The position numbers and the translations under genes were made by a program. A stretch of 64,000 nt of DNA from Myxococcales bacterium (GTDB taxonomy: Bacteria; Myxococcota; Polyangia; HGW-17; SLPX01), in the NCBI GenBank assembly GCA_007131745.1, contig SLPX01000154.1:1-64000 (forward strand), given 5' to 3'. Shown piece after piece: positions 35,246 through 44,040 of the stretch (position 1 is its first letter; every line of letters begins with the position of its first letter). A model generated the notes under the pieces. That model saw only the letters and a list, made by a program, of their open reading frames with translations, had not been told where the DNA came from and did not search any database.

Positions 35246-36995
35246 TTCCAAACAACGCGAGCAGTACAAAAACCGTCCAGGAAGATGATGATCCCGCGGC
35301 GCTGCAACCCTCCAACTTAAGTCCTCCTGCGTCGAAATTCTGATGCTTCACCCTGTGGATTATCAACGGATCATCTCCGATCCCGCAGTAACCTTTGAAA
35401 TGAGGTTCCCCCTGCATGCAATGCTCCGTATCGGCCCACTCCGGGTCGGTACAATCAACACCTCCGCCCCCACCGTTTTCTCCGTTTGAGCTGCAATCTT
35501 CCATGTAGGGATTACAGCAAAACGGATCCCGATCTTCGCAAAGGCAGCGGGTCCAGTGCACAGAGTAGTCCCAGCCTCCTACCGGCCATGGGCAGGGATT
35601 AGCAATGGAGCACGGTTTCGAGCAGACCCGGATCCCGGTGAGAGCATCTTCCGCGCAGAGGGCTGTTGCGCATTCCTCAGGCTCCGAGCAAGGCTGTCCC
35701 ACGGCCTTCTTCCCTTCCGTGCAGGTTTCTTCCTCCACACACGCAGGATCGATGGTGACTTGGATTGATGCAGTGAATGTACGCACCGCGCCGTTGTGAT
35801 CGGGGTGATCGAAACCGGTCAATTCAAGAATATTAACCCCTTCCTCGAGACCCCCAACGCCCATGAGCAGATCGAACCAGTCCGCTCCTCCGGAGGTAAT
35901 TCCGTTTACCCTCAATTCCACCCTTTCCACGATGGATTCATCAGCGGTAATGGGAAACACTTCGCTCAGCGAAACAAGAACCGCTCCGTCTCCCGGATAC
36001 CCGAATTGAACCCATGGATCTCCATTGAGCATTCTCCAACCCAGGTTTTCACCCAACAAGGCGTATGAATCCTGGTGATAAGAACCATCGCAGGCCCTGC
36101 CGTCAGTTGTAGACCCCGCTTCCCAGTATGAGTCATTATCCATGGCGGCCGGGTACATTATACCTTCCGTGTTATCTATGTGATGAAGCCCGTACGTATG
36201 CCCGGCTTCGTGAGCTATCGTGCTCGCAAGCAACCCGGTAGTGTGAATATCTTCAGGAAAAACAAACGCTATGCTTTTCTTGGCAGTGTGTCCGCAATCC
36301 ATGGGAGCCACCCCCAGAACTCCCCGCGGCAAGTTCAGCAGCGAAGGGCTGCCGCCCACCATGATCATAGTGTACGGTATGTGGGATCTCGGGCGCTCTA
36401 TGACAACGTCTACATCGAACGGCGCAAAGAGTCTTCGCACATGTCCGGCCACCGCGTGCAATTGATCCGCACGTGTCGGGTAATCCCTGAGTTCGTAATA
36501 ATCCGAAGGCTCGAATGGAGGTATTGTCGCAGAAGAAAGCCACTGCATCCCAAGAACTGAGGATTCGTTCTCCGTAGCGTTGTCGCCGAATGAAGATGAT
36601 GTGAGATCCGCTCCGTCGAAATTCAAAAAGAGAGTGTTTACCGCCATCGTCATGTGTGTGCGGCTCTTGAAACGACTCGGAATTCGGGTTGTGGAATCCG
36701 GATCTACGATTGTAAAGTAGTCGCATCGCGCCGGATCAGGCACTCCCAGCCCGGTACATCCCTCCGGAAGAACAACGTACCCGTAGGCTCGATTGAAATT
36801 CTCCCGATTCATGGCCATTCCATTGGAATCCAAGGGGATTACATTGGATGGAAGATCACCGGTCGTCGAAATGGCCCCGGGGAGTGCACTTGTAGCCGAC
36901 CACTGTTCATCGGTTTGCCCCGGGTCGGTTTCCATACAGCCTGCAGTCCAAAGCAGAATCGAAAGACTGCACAAGAAGAATAACTTGTTTTTCAT
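35205..36995 (-). CDS. Zinc metalloprotease lipoprotein with MYXO-CTERM-like C-terminus
   Basis: The 596-residue protein has a signal with lipobox WTAGC (Cys20). The metzincin zinc motif HExxHxxGxxH is at 262-272 (AHEAGHTYGLHHI), with a Met-turn EGIMYPAAM at about Met280, so the active site is complete. An Ig-like region and a Cys-rich segment (about 435-500) follow. The end is Gly-Cys564, a Ser patch, a hydrophobic helix and RRRVHNRPV, which looks like a MYXO-CTERM sorting signal. Having both an N-terminal lipobox and a C-terminal anchor is odd. The gene's 3' end overlaps the convergent sulfatase-fold gene by 41 bases. Confidence 0.8.
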   Translation of the reverse strand: MKNKLFFLCSLSILLWTAGCMETDPGQTDEQWSATSALPGAISTTGDLPSNVIPLDSNGMAMNRENFNRAYGYVVLPEGCTGLGVPDPARCDYFTIVDPDSTTRIPSRFKSRTHMTMAVNTLFLNFDGADLTSSSFGDNATENESSVLGMQWLSSATIPPFEPSDYYELRDYPTRADQLHAVAGHVRRLFAPFDVDVVIERPRSHIPYTMIMVGGSPSLLNLPRGVLGVAPMDCGHTAKKSIAFVFPEDIHTTGLLASTIAHEAGHTYGLHHIDNTEGIMYPAAMDNDSYWEAGSTTDGRACDGSYHQDSYALLGENLGWRMLNGDPWVQFGYPGDGAVLVSLSEVFPITADESIVERVELRVNGITSGGADWFDLLMGVGGLEEGVNILELTGFDHPDHNGAVRTFTASIQVTIDPACVEEETCTEGKKAVGQPCSEPEECATALCAEDALTGIRVCSKPCSIANPCPWPVGGWDYSVHWTRCLCEDRDPFCCNPYMEDCSSNGENGGGGGVDCTDPEWADTEHCMQGEPHFKGYCGIGDDPLIIHRVKHQNFDAGGLKLEGCSAAGSSSSWTVFVLLALFGIISLRRRVHNRPV

Positions 36996-37077
36996 TGATT
37001 AAGCTTCTCCGAACTGGAATGTTTGTTCATGCGGCTCAACCTGCAGGAAAGAACGCAACGGCTTTACACGCTCCCTA

Positions 37078-37106
37078 AGTATAACCTGATTACGCGCGCT
37101 GATCAA
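37078..37106 (-). promoter_or_regulatory. Promoter of the metalloprotease gene
   Basis: Reading leftward, TTGATC (37106-37101) and TATACT (37083-37078) are exactly 17 bases apart. The leader before the ATG at 36995 is about 75 bases. Confidence 0.5.
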
Positions 37107-37149
37107 ACGTATATGGAGGAAGGTGCCCTACCCTCGCACAATACAATGT

Positions 37150-37178
37150 TTGAGAAAGAGTTCGAACTCTGGCATAAT
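37150..37178 (+). promoter_or_regulatory. Promoter with a 14-bp palindrome between -35 and -10
   Basis: TTGAGA (37150-37155) and CATAAT (37173-37178) are 17 bases apart. The perfect palindrome AGAGTTCGAACTCT (37157-37170) fills the spacer, where a bound dimer would block or modulate polymerase. The leader to the ATG at 37300 is about 115 bases. Confidence 0.55.
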
Positions 37179-37299
37179 TCCTCGTAATTTCTCCTTCTTA
37201 TTCTCTGTTAGTATTTCCGTCGAATCGATGAGCGCTTGACCGGTTCGAACCACATCAACAATGGGTCGAAAGACTCGATTTCAACAGGAAGGATCATCC

Positions 37300-39318
37300 A
37301 TGTCTTTCTCGTCGTTGGATACCATGACCATTCTAAGAGGTCTTTTGAAAGCCGGCGAACACCTGATCCCCGGCAGTTCGGGCGGGTCGCACACAGAAGT
37401 TTTCAAACTTAGAAAAGATATTCTCGAAAAGCATTTGGCAGAGTGGATTCGAATCTCAGGCAGAAACCCATCCAGGAGAAAAAAGCAGATTGCGGATTTC
37501 TCGGAAGAACTTTCCTCCAAGTACCTGCTCAAAAGGGGGAATATCGATTATTTCATAATGCGTCTCGGCGGCAAGGAAGAAGCTGTGATAAGGAGAAGCG
37601 ACGTTTCAGAGGTTTTTGGAAAAGTCGGCTATAATCTTCACCCTTCTTTTGAAAAAACCGTGCAGGATGCAACGGAAGCCTGCCGGGAAATCCCGTACTT
37701 TTCTTTCGGACCGCCTTCGGAACAGTTTGCGCCTTCCATAGTCGATTCCGTGAAATCTTTTGTAACAGGTCGAATCCGGCACCTTCCACCCGGTGATGAA
37801 GAAGCCGTTTTTTTGATCAACGAAGTCGAATCCCGCCGGGAGCTTACGACTTACGAAATCCTGACCGAAGATGCCTACTTTAAAAACCGCCTCTCGAACT
37901 TCACCGAACTGGATAACCTTCAGAAAAGCATTCGCGCAAATCCTATTGACCGCGCTGTTGAGGAAAGGCTCAGAAATTTTTTCTCTGCACCGATCACGGT
38001 GGGCATACGAGACACAATGCGCTGGTTTTTGGGATCCAGGCATCCCAGGATGGGGTGGGAAGACGCCCGAGAAGTCATTGAAGATTGCTTCAGAAAACAC
38101 GGCGATGAAAACTTTCTACTTCCCGAAATCAACGTCTACGCCCCGTCAACAGATTACGAAGGCGAAGAGTTCGAAGAGATTAACAAGACCAACGCTGAAA
38201 TTTCGGAAATTTTTTTCCGCGACGTAAACAAGAATCTTCCACTTTCAATATCCGGAAAGATCGGCGGCCGCCTCCTGCGGCACATATCGGAACAGGTTCT
38301 TAGTTTCCATCACGACTACCCTGTTTATGACGTCGAGCCCGTATCGGGATATCTCAACAATACGACCACGAGACTCATGGCGCGCCTGGTATCCGGTTTT
38401 ATATTTCACATGTTGCGCGCCGGCTTCCCGGACAGAACCAACATTGACGTGAGCGCAGCTCTTTACCGCCGGGGACTCCTGGAAAGCCTTCGGACGGTGC
38501 TTTCAGAAAACGAACTTGAAACAACTCTGAAAGTTCTGCAAACCCAACTTTTCAACTACATGCTACGAGGGGGTGTAAAGGTCGAAGACGGTTCGGCTTG
38601 TTCTTATCGGCGCATAAACACCACTTTCTACTGTTTCCAGGGCCGGGCCGATTACATTCCTCCGGGAGAACGGCTGCTGCACAAGGTTTCGCTTGAAGAC
38701 CTTTCCAAACCTGAACATGCCTACCTGCTTCGCGAATTTCCGGAACTCGCGGAAAAACTGGTGGTCTTTTTCGTCATGGTTGTCAGGTTCTACCTCGACA
38801 CCGACTTCATCCCGGATCTACGACCCGACGAAGCGGGTATAAACATTTTTGTCCTGGGCATCTGGGGTTCGATAACCGAAAATGTCATCATCCTGATCAC
38901 CGAAGATGAAAACAGGAATGAGCGCATACAAATAAAGTTCGTAGACAACAAGGACCATTTCAAAGCCTATAGGAGAGAGGTGGACCGCGACCGACCTCTC
39001 GGCCTTGCAAAGCACGCTCTTCGCATGGTTGGCCCGGTAGTGGAACCTGCAATGCTCCGAGCAATCGGGCAATTCGTGCAGACGACATGGGAAAACCGAA
39101 CGGGTTTCAAGCCTCCCCCAAAGGATCCGGTCGCATCTATTGAAAGACTCCTGGATATTTTCGGCGAAGTGGTGCTGCAAAGCATGGACGAAACCCAAGC
39201 ACATGTAAGAACAGTGGTGGAAGACGGGCTTGACGACACCTCGCGCGCTGTTGCAGCACTGGTGAGAAAGACCCTTAGAAAGTCGGCGCCGCCTGAACCC
39301 AAAGGCCCCTTCATCTAA
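37300..39318 (+). CDS. Uncharacterised 672-residue protein
   Basis: I do not recognise this family. There is no signal peptide or clear transmembrane helix, so it is probably cytoplasmic. It is Arg/Glu-rich and mostly helical. A C-terminal third contains DTDFIPDLRPDEAGINIFVLGIWG and TENVIILITEDENRNERIQIKFVDN, which faintly recall the lower lobe of kinase-like folds but lack a recognisable HRD or DFG. The ATG at 37300 follows GGAAGGAT, whereas a start at 37261 would lie ahead of that site. The gene stands alone between two promoter-separated neighbours and has a putative operator, so its expression seems specifically controlled. Confidence 0.7.
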   Translation: MSFSSLDTMTILRGLLKAGEHLIPGSSGGSHTEVFKLRKDILEKHLAEWIRISGRNPSRRKKQIADFSEELSSKYLLKRGNIDYFIMRLGGKEEAVIRRSDVSEVFGKVGYNLHPSFEKTVQDATEACREIPYFSFGPPSEQFAPSIVDSVKSFVTGRIRHLPPGDEEAVFLINEVESRRELTTYEILTEDAYFKNRLSNFTELDNLQKSIRANPIDRAVEERLRNFFSAPITVGIRDTMRWFLGSRHPRMGWEDAREVIEDCFRKHGDENFLLPEINVYAPSTDYEGEEFEEINKTNAEISEIFFRDVNKNLPLSISGKIGGRLLRHISEQVLSFHHDYPVYDVEPVSGYLNNTTTRLMARLVSGFIFHMLRAGFPDRTNIDVSAALYRRGLLESLRTVLSENELETTLKVLQTQLFNYMLRGGVKVEDGSACSYRRINTTFYCFQGRADYIPPGERLLHKVSLEDLSKPEHAYLLREFPELAEKLVVFFVMVVRFYLDTDFIPDLRPDEAGINIFVLGIWGSITENVIILITEDENRNERIQIKFVDNKDHFKAYRREVDRDRPLGLAKHALRMVGPVVEPAMLRAIGQFVQTTWENRTGFKPPPKDPVASIERLLDIFGEVVLQSMDETQAHVRTVVEDGLDDTSRAVAALVRKTLRKSAPPEPKGPFI

Positions 39319-39372
39319 AAGCCCGTGGCAATATGGATCCGCGTTCAATGTGAACGTGTTTCACTCGAAGGT

Positions 39373-41118
39373 TCACTCGCATCCTGCAGGAGGACAAACA
39401 CAAGCTCCCAGCCTTGAAGGTGAAGGTTCAGTTGCTGTCTCCCATGAAGAAAGCGACTCGCATGACACGTTCGGAGGAAGTCCCCCGATAGACGTACAAT
39501 TATCATTCGCGGTATCACAGAAAGGAAGACATCGGTAATCGGATGGTCCGTCGGAAAGACAGCGAGAGCCGGGGGGGCATACATCCGCGCCGTTCGAATT
39601 GCATTCATCCCATAGGTTTCTGAACACCGGGTTTTCCGGGTGCTCACGTTCACGACAAGCTCCAATGAGCGATCCCAAAGCCTCCACTCCCTCCGCATTC
39701 AAAGTGTCATCGTACCATCCGGGAATCAAATACGGCTCACAAATCAATCCCTCACCGAAGTGAAGGCAGGTCTTGGTTTTGTCGCTCAGAAGCTGACCCG
39801 TCACAAGGTCACAGTTGTACGCTCCCACCGCAGCATCAAGGCTTTGGGGCAAACAGACGCCGAACTCCGCCCACCGGCGACCCTGCAAGTGGTTGTCGTA
39901 AGGATCGAGCGGGTTTTCACGGTAGAAATAACTCAATCCCAGGCAATTGCTCCCGGCCGGACAAGTATCGCCGTTATCATAGACATGATCGGAATCGCAA
40001 AACGCCAAACAGCTTCCCCCCGAACAATAACCTGAGTTGCAACGCTCGAAATCCATTGTCCTGGGTTGATTGGAATTATCCAAGGACGAGAAGTCATCAC
40101 AAGATTCTCCATGCATTTTCGTGCCGTGCTCGATACAAATCCCGACATTATCCGCTGCCGGTCCCAGCGGAATACAGATACCCGCACCTCCGCCCGAAAC
40201 AAAACACTCACCGTTTATCTGGGCTCCACCCGGTAGCATGGGGCCGCAATATGAATTCACGCAATATCCTCCGCTCGAGCATCGATCGTTGAAATTGCAA
40301 TCGTAAATATCATTGCAAGGCAGCAAGCAGTAGGGAGTGGTGAGAATAGTGGAGCACTCGGTTTCCCTCCCCCAATCATCGGGACAGCAAGCGTTGGGTT
40401 TGCCAGGATCACAACGTTGCCATATTTCCGACAAACACCAATTCGGTATAGTACAATCCTCCGTGCATTCCGGTCCACCGTTTGGAGCGCTGCATCCAGA
40501 AGGCAGGTCAGTGGGGTCATTCCCGCAATCACATTCCTCCCCCAAATCGTGATCCACTATCCCGTCGCCGCACCAGCGCTCCAAGGTGCAATCCGCCGAA
40601 CAAATTCCCTCACCGTTTATTGCATCACAGCCCGGAGGCAGGTTATGGGGGTCAAGACCGCAGTCACACATCTCGTCCCCTTCAACTCTTCCGTTACCGC
40701 AAACCGGCGAGCATCCTATGCAATTTGTCAGGTCAAACCTGCAATTCGAAGTACACGACAGCACACCGCCCTCGCAACCGAGATCCATGCAAGTCACTCC
40801 ACCAAAGTCATAACCATCGCACTCTTCTCCGTCCCTCATTTCAAGGGTGCCGTTTCCGCAATAACAATCCTCCGGGCACACGGCGGCAGACTCTTCGGGA
40901 TCGCAAATTCCGTCTCCGCAATAAGGCCCGTGGCAATCCTCCGGACAATTAATGGGATTTTCACCCTCTTCGCAGATGCCGTTTCCGCAAACAGGTCCAC
41001 CCGGACCACCACCACCACACCCCACCGCAATCCACATGAATGCAAGCACCCACAACACCCATGTTGCGACTCCAGGATTACGAAACCCGGACAAACCCCA
41101 CCGCTGAACTGTTTTCAT
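39373..41118 (-). CDS. Large Cys-rich lipoprotein
   Basis: The protein has 581 residues with a signal ending IAVGC (Cys34). About ten percent of residues are Cys, in modules such as CGNGICEEGENPINCPEDC, CGDGICDPEESAAVCPEDC and CGNGTLEMRDGEECDG. These resemble the Myxococcus-type Cys-rich repeats, and C-terminal segments contain CPPGSRCLSDGPSDYRCLPFC. No catalytic motif was seen, and the role is probably structural on the cell surface. The start at 41118 (MKTVQRW) gives a normal signal; the frame extends to 41145. It is convergent with the orphan gene ending at 39318. Confidence 0.72.
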   Translation of the reverse strand: MKTVQRWGLSGFRNPGVATWVLWVLAFMWIAVGCGGGGPGGPVCGNGICEEGENPINCPEDCHGPYCGDGICDPEESAAVCPEDCYCGNGTLEMRDGEECDGYDFGGVTCMDLGCEGGVLSCTSNCRFDLTNCIGCSPVCGNGRVEGDEMCDCGLDPHNLPPGCDAINGEGICSADCTLERWCGDGIVDHDLGEECDCGNDPTDLPSGCSAPNGGPECTEDCTIPNWCLSEIWQRCDPGKPNACCPDDWGRETECSTILTTPYCLLPCNDIYDCNFNDRCSSGGYCVNSYCGPMLPGGAQINGECFVSGGGAGICIPLGPAADNVGICIEHGTKMHGESCDDFSSLDNSNQPRTMDFERCNSGYCSGGSCLAFCDSDHVYDNGDTCPAGSNCLGLSYFYRENPLDPYDNHLQGRRWAEFGVCLPQSLDAAVGAYNCDLVTGQLLSDKTKTCLHFGEGLICEPYLIPGWYDDTLNAEGVEALGSLIGACREREHPENPVFRNLWDECNSNGADVCPPGSRCLSDGPSDYRCLPFCDTANDNCTSIGGLPPNVSCESLSSWETATEPSPSRLGACVCPPAGCE

Positions 41119-41264
41119 GCTCATCACCTCTTGCCTGAAATCCAAATCATTGCTTAGATTACCAAATAGCAGTCCGTTCGCCCAGCAATTTCAGTTTTCC
41201 GTTATTCGTAAGAAAATGAATGCGAAACCGCTCTATTCACGGCAAGGATCATCGGCCGGAGAAA

Positions 41265-41942
41265 TTAAGGAGATTTGTGGGCAGCCCGGCATTTCGTCAT
41301 CACCTGCTCGTTGTAATAATCTATCGACCGCGAGAGGTTCTTCTTCAGATCCGGCGAGATGAAGATTGTCCTATGTGCTTTCGCCAGGTGGGAATGTTTG
41401 TAGCCGCTGCGAAGCAAGTGCCCGCCCGGAATCACGGCTACAAGACCGGTCACAATCAATGCCGCTCCGCCGAATGTCATGCTCTTGTGCCGAGGCTCTT
41501 GCGAAACGCCCGCCACCAGCAAGCCTGTTCCTGAACTGAGTGCCGCAGCCGCGGTTCCCGTCAGGATCCAGCCCGCCAGCTTGTGCGCAAAACCCCGCTT
41601 TTCAGCCCTTTCGTAGGTTTCGGTGTATAAATCCGATATCCTAGGATCAGCCATCATCTCCAGGATCTCATCAGCGTTCTTTCTGCTCCCGTCCATGTAG
41701 AACGCCACACCGTCTCCTTGATAACGGTGAACGGTAGAAACATCCCCTGTACCTGATCGATCCACCCAGATCGCGGTTGCCGGCCGAACCTGTATCCGGT
41801 TTCTTTCGTAACATGTCTTCACCGGATCTGCTCCAACCTCGGCAGAAGGTACCTGGGGCGGTTCTCCGAAACGAAAACTGACTCCGCAACCAAGCATGGC
41901 GATTGAGGATAATAGCAAGACTATTTTGAGAATGTACTTCAT
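41265..41942 (-). CDS. Small lipoprotein with a membrane-spanning hairpin
   Basis: The 225-residue protein has a lipobox AMLGC (Cys19). An N-terminal periplasmic part follows, then two adjacent hydrophobic segments (about residues 125-175, AGWILTGTAAAALSSGTGLLVAGV and GGAALIVTGLVAVIPGG). The C-terminus is basic. The family is not recognised. It begins four bases after the amylase gene ends, so it is in that operon and may help place or anchor the amylase system. Confidence 0.6.
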   Translation of the reverse strand: MKYILKIVLLLSSIAMLGCGVSFRFGEPPQVPSAEVGADPVKTCYERNRIQVRPATAIWVDRSGTGDVSTVHRYQGDGVAFYMDGSRKNADEILEMMADPRISDLYTETYERAEKRGFAHKLAGWILTGTAAAALSSGTGLLVAGVSQEPRHKSMTFGGAALIVTGLVAVIPGGHLLRSGYKHSHLAKAHRTIFISPDLKKNLSRSIDYYNEQVMTKCRAAHKSP

Positions 41943-41946
41943 ATGA

Positions 41947-43962
41947 TCAATTCTGCCGAACCAGGATCACGCCGCTTCGTGGCGGAATCTGCAGGGACTG
42001 TCCCAGGACGCCTCCGGCTCCCACGGTATACGTCTGCTGCGCCCTCTCCTGTTCGCTGCATATATGCGCCCCGTAATCACCATCGGGACCTTGTTCGCAG
42101 AGCATGTTGACCAGAGTGGTGCCGGCCGGAAAAGAAGTCTGCATTGAATAACCGTTATTGTAAGGCCTGGACGTCCTGTTGTTGCTTGTATTGACCACGA
42201 CCAGGACTGTCTCGCCCTTGTATGTCCTTTCAAACGCGAAAATCCCCGCGTCGTCACTCTGCCCGTCGGCCGGGGTCTCGGTAGACCACACTATGCGCAG
42301 GTCTCCCCTTCGCAAAGGAGCGAGATCTTTTCTGAGTTGAATAAGCGTCTGCATAAAACGGAATGTGCCGTTTTCCGTGTCATAACCCGAAAGCCACATG
42401 TCCTCCCTGTTGTACGGGTCGTTTCCACCGCTGAAACGCTGCTCGGTTCCGTAATAAATGCAGGGTATCCCATCCTGGGTCAGCAAAAGAAACAACGCAT
42501 TGTGGTGAGCCCTTGTGTCGTCGAAACGGAACCTGAACCTTTCCACGTCGTGATTGTCTATGAAGTTAACCATCAGCTGTCGAGGACTCACAAGGTTTCC
42601 GTCTTCATCCACCGGGCCGCCTGCATTCGGCGTATCGGTGTAGAGAGGAACATAACCTGGATCGGAGGGATCGCCGAGCCTTTGTTTCCAGAGATCCTCG
42701 ATGTGCCTTGTGGGATTTCCACCAATGAAAACACCATCAAACACGATGTATTTTTGCGAAAAGTAGAAAACAGAGTCCACCTGGTCGTCTCCCACGTAAC
42801 TTGCCAGCAATTCGTCGTTGCCGTCGAAGGCTTCCCCGAACATGAAAAAATTTCTTTTTCCGAGGGCCGCTGCATGAGCGCGCATCCGAGGGCAGAAGTC
42901 CTGCCAGAACTCGTGTTCCACGTGCTTCAACGTGTCTATGCGGAAAGCGTCAAAATCCGCTGTTTCCACCCAGTAAGCGAAAACCTCGAACAAAGCGTCT
43001 CTCACATCCTGACGGGTCGTATCAAGGTCCTTGAGTCCGCCGGGAAAATCACCCTTTGTCTCCTGCTCTCTTATATAGCTTCTGCACTCAGGTACATTCC
43101 ACCAGTAGACCGAACCGTCGCAATCATTTTCAGGCTTGTCACAAATGAATTGACACGCTTCCTGCTCGTAACGCCAAACCGTCACCCTACCCCTCCTATT
43201 GTACCATTCAGGATTCTGAAACTCGGGCGGCTGGGGCGGCACCCGGTTGATTTCGGGCTCGTATACCCATCGAACCGGCGCAGGACCGAATTCTCCGAGC
43301 GAAGTAAACCCCTGGACCCCACGAGAGTCGTACTCGGGATCCCATTCGCTAGTCCTTGTCAGGTTGGATGAAAAATCCTGGTTGTTAGACCCGTACGCAG
43401 TGCCTCCTCCGCCTATCAGAAAATCATCGGGCCTGCCGTTTCCGTTCATGTCGTAATAAAAAAGCGGTCCAATGTGATTCGTAACGATATCAAGAATGAC
43501 CTTTATGTCCCTCTTGTGACACTCATCGACCAGTTCCCTGAGCTTGGAAAGATCCCCGAAATGCGGATTCACCTCCAGGAAGTTCTGTGTCCAGTACCCG
43601 TGATAAGAAGCATAACCAGCGTCCTCTTCCACGTTCTTTACTACCGGGCTGATCCAGATAGCCGTAACTCCAAGATCCTCCAGGTATCCCAGTTTGTCGA
43701 TAATCCCCTGCCAGTCGCCGCCGTGATACCTCCCCGGGGCACTCTTGTCCACGTTGAAGTTGTTGTTGATGTCTCCGTCCGCGAACCTGTCCACAAAGAT
43801 CTGGTAGATGACTTCGTCTCTCCAATCCTCAATGTAGACAGGGGTAATGCTTTCGCGATCATTGTACTTGGCAGCGTCTACGCAGGAAACCGCGGCCATT
43901 GCCACCAGCAGGCAAAAAACCGGATGGTGATATCTTTTAATTGCTGTAATAATTCCCGACAT
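41947..43962 (-). CDS. Alpha-amylase family (GH13) lipoprotein
   Basis: This is a 671-residue exported enzyme with a lipobox AAVSC (Cys27). The GH13 barrel signatures are all present: DIVTNHIG (region I) near residue 155, FRIDTLKHVE with the nucleophile Asp near 344 (region II), FGEAFDG with the acid Glu near 377 (region III) and FIDNHDVERF (region IV) near 470. It cleaves alpha-1,4 glucan bonds at the cell surface. An extra Cys-bearing loop (about 265-295) is atypical. The C-terminal beta domain is complete. A maltoporin-like gene lies upstream on the same strand, which points to starch or maltodextrin use. Confidence 0.92.
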   Translation of the reverse strand: MSGIITAIKRYHHPVFCLLVAMAAVSCVDAAKYNDRESITPVYIEDWRDEVIYQIFVDRFADGDINNNFNVDKSAPGRYHGGDWQGIIDKLGYLEDLGVTAIWISPVVKNVEEDAGYASYHGYWTQNFLEVNPHFGDLSKLRELVDECHKRDIKVILDIVTNHIGPLFYYDMNGNGRPDDFLIGGGGTAYGSNNQDFSSNLTRTSEWDPEYDSRGVQGFTSLGEFGPAPVRWVYEPEINRVPPQPPEFQNPEWYNRRGRVTVWRYEQEACQFICDKPENDCDGSVYWWNVPECRSYIREQETKGDFPGGLKDLDTTRQDVRDALFEVFAYWVETADFDAFRIDTLKHVEHEFWQDFCPRMRAHAAALGKRNFFMFGEAFDGNDELLASYVGDDQVDSVFYFSQKYIVFDGVFIGGNPTRHIEDLWKQRLGDPSDPGYVPLYTDTPNAGGPVDEDGNLVSPRQLMVNFIDNHDVERFRFRFDDTRAHHNALFLLLTQDGIPCIYYGTEQRFSGGNDPYNREDMWLSGYDTENGTFRFMQTLIQLRKDLAPLRRGDLRIVWSTETPADGQSDDAGIFAFERTYKGETVLVVVNTSNNRTSRPYNNGYSMQTSFPAGTTLVNMLCEQGPDGDYGAHICSEQERAQQTYTVGAGGVLGQSLQIPPRSGVILVRQN

Positions 43963-44040
43963 TTACTGACTCCTTAAAACCTTTCTAAATGGCGTTACAA
44001 ACCACAGTTTCAACACCAACATTCTTCTCCTGCCTGTGTC

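Larger units (their letters stand above)
36996..37299. other. Divergent intergenic region with two promoters
   Basis: These 304 bases hold no gene. A leftward promoter (37078-37106) serves the metalloprotease. A rightward promoter (37150-37178) with a palindrome between its boxes serves the orphan gene at 37300. Nothing else was recognised. Confidence 0.6.

Noticed and set aside
40417..41157. Rightward reading frame of 246 codons
   Set aside because: It is antisense to the Cys-rich lipoprotein gene, which has a clear signal peptide and module structure; the antisense product is low complexity.
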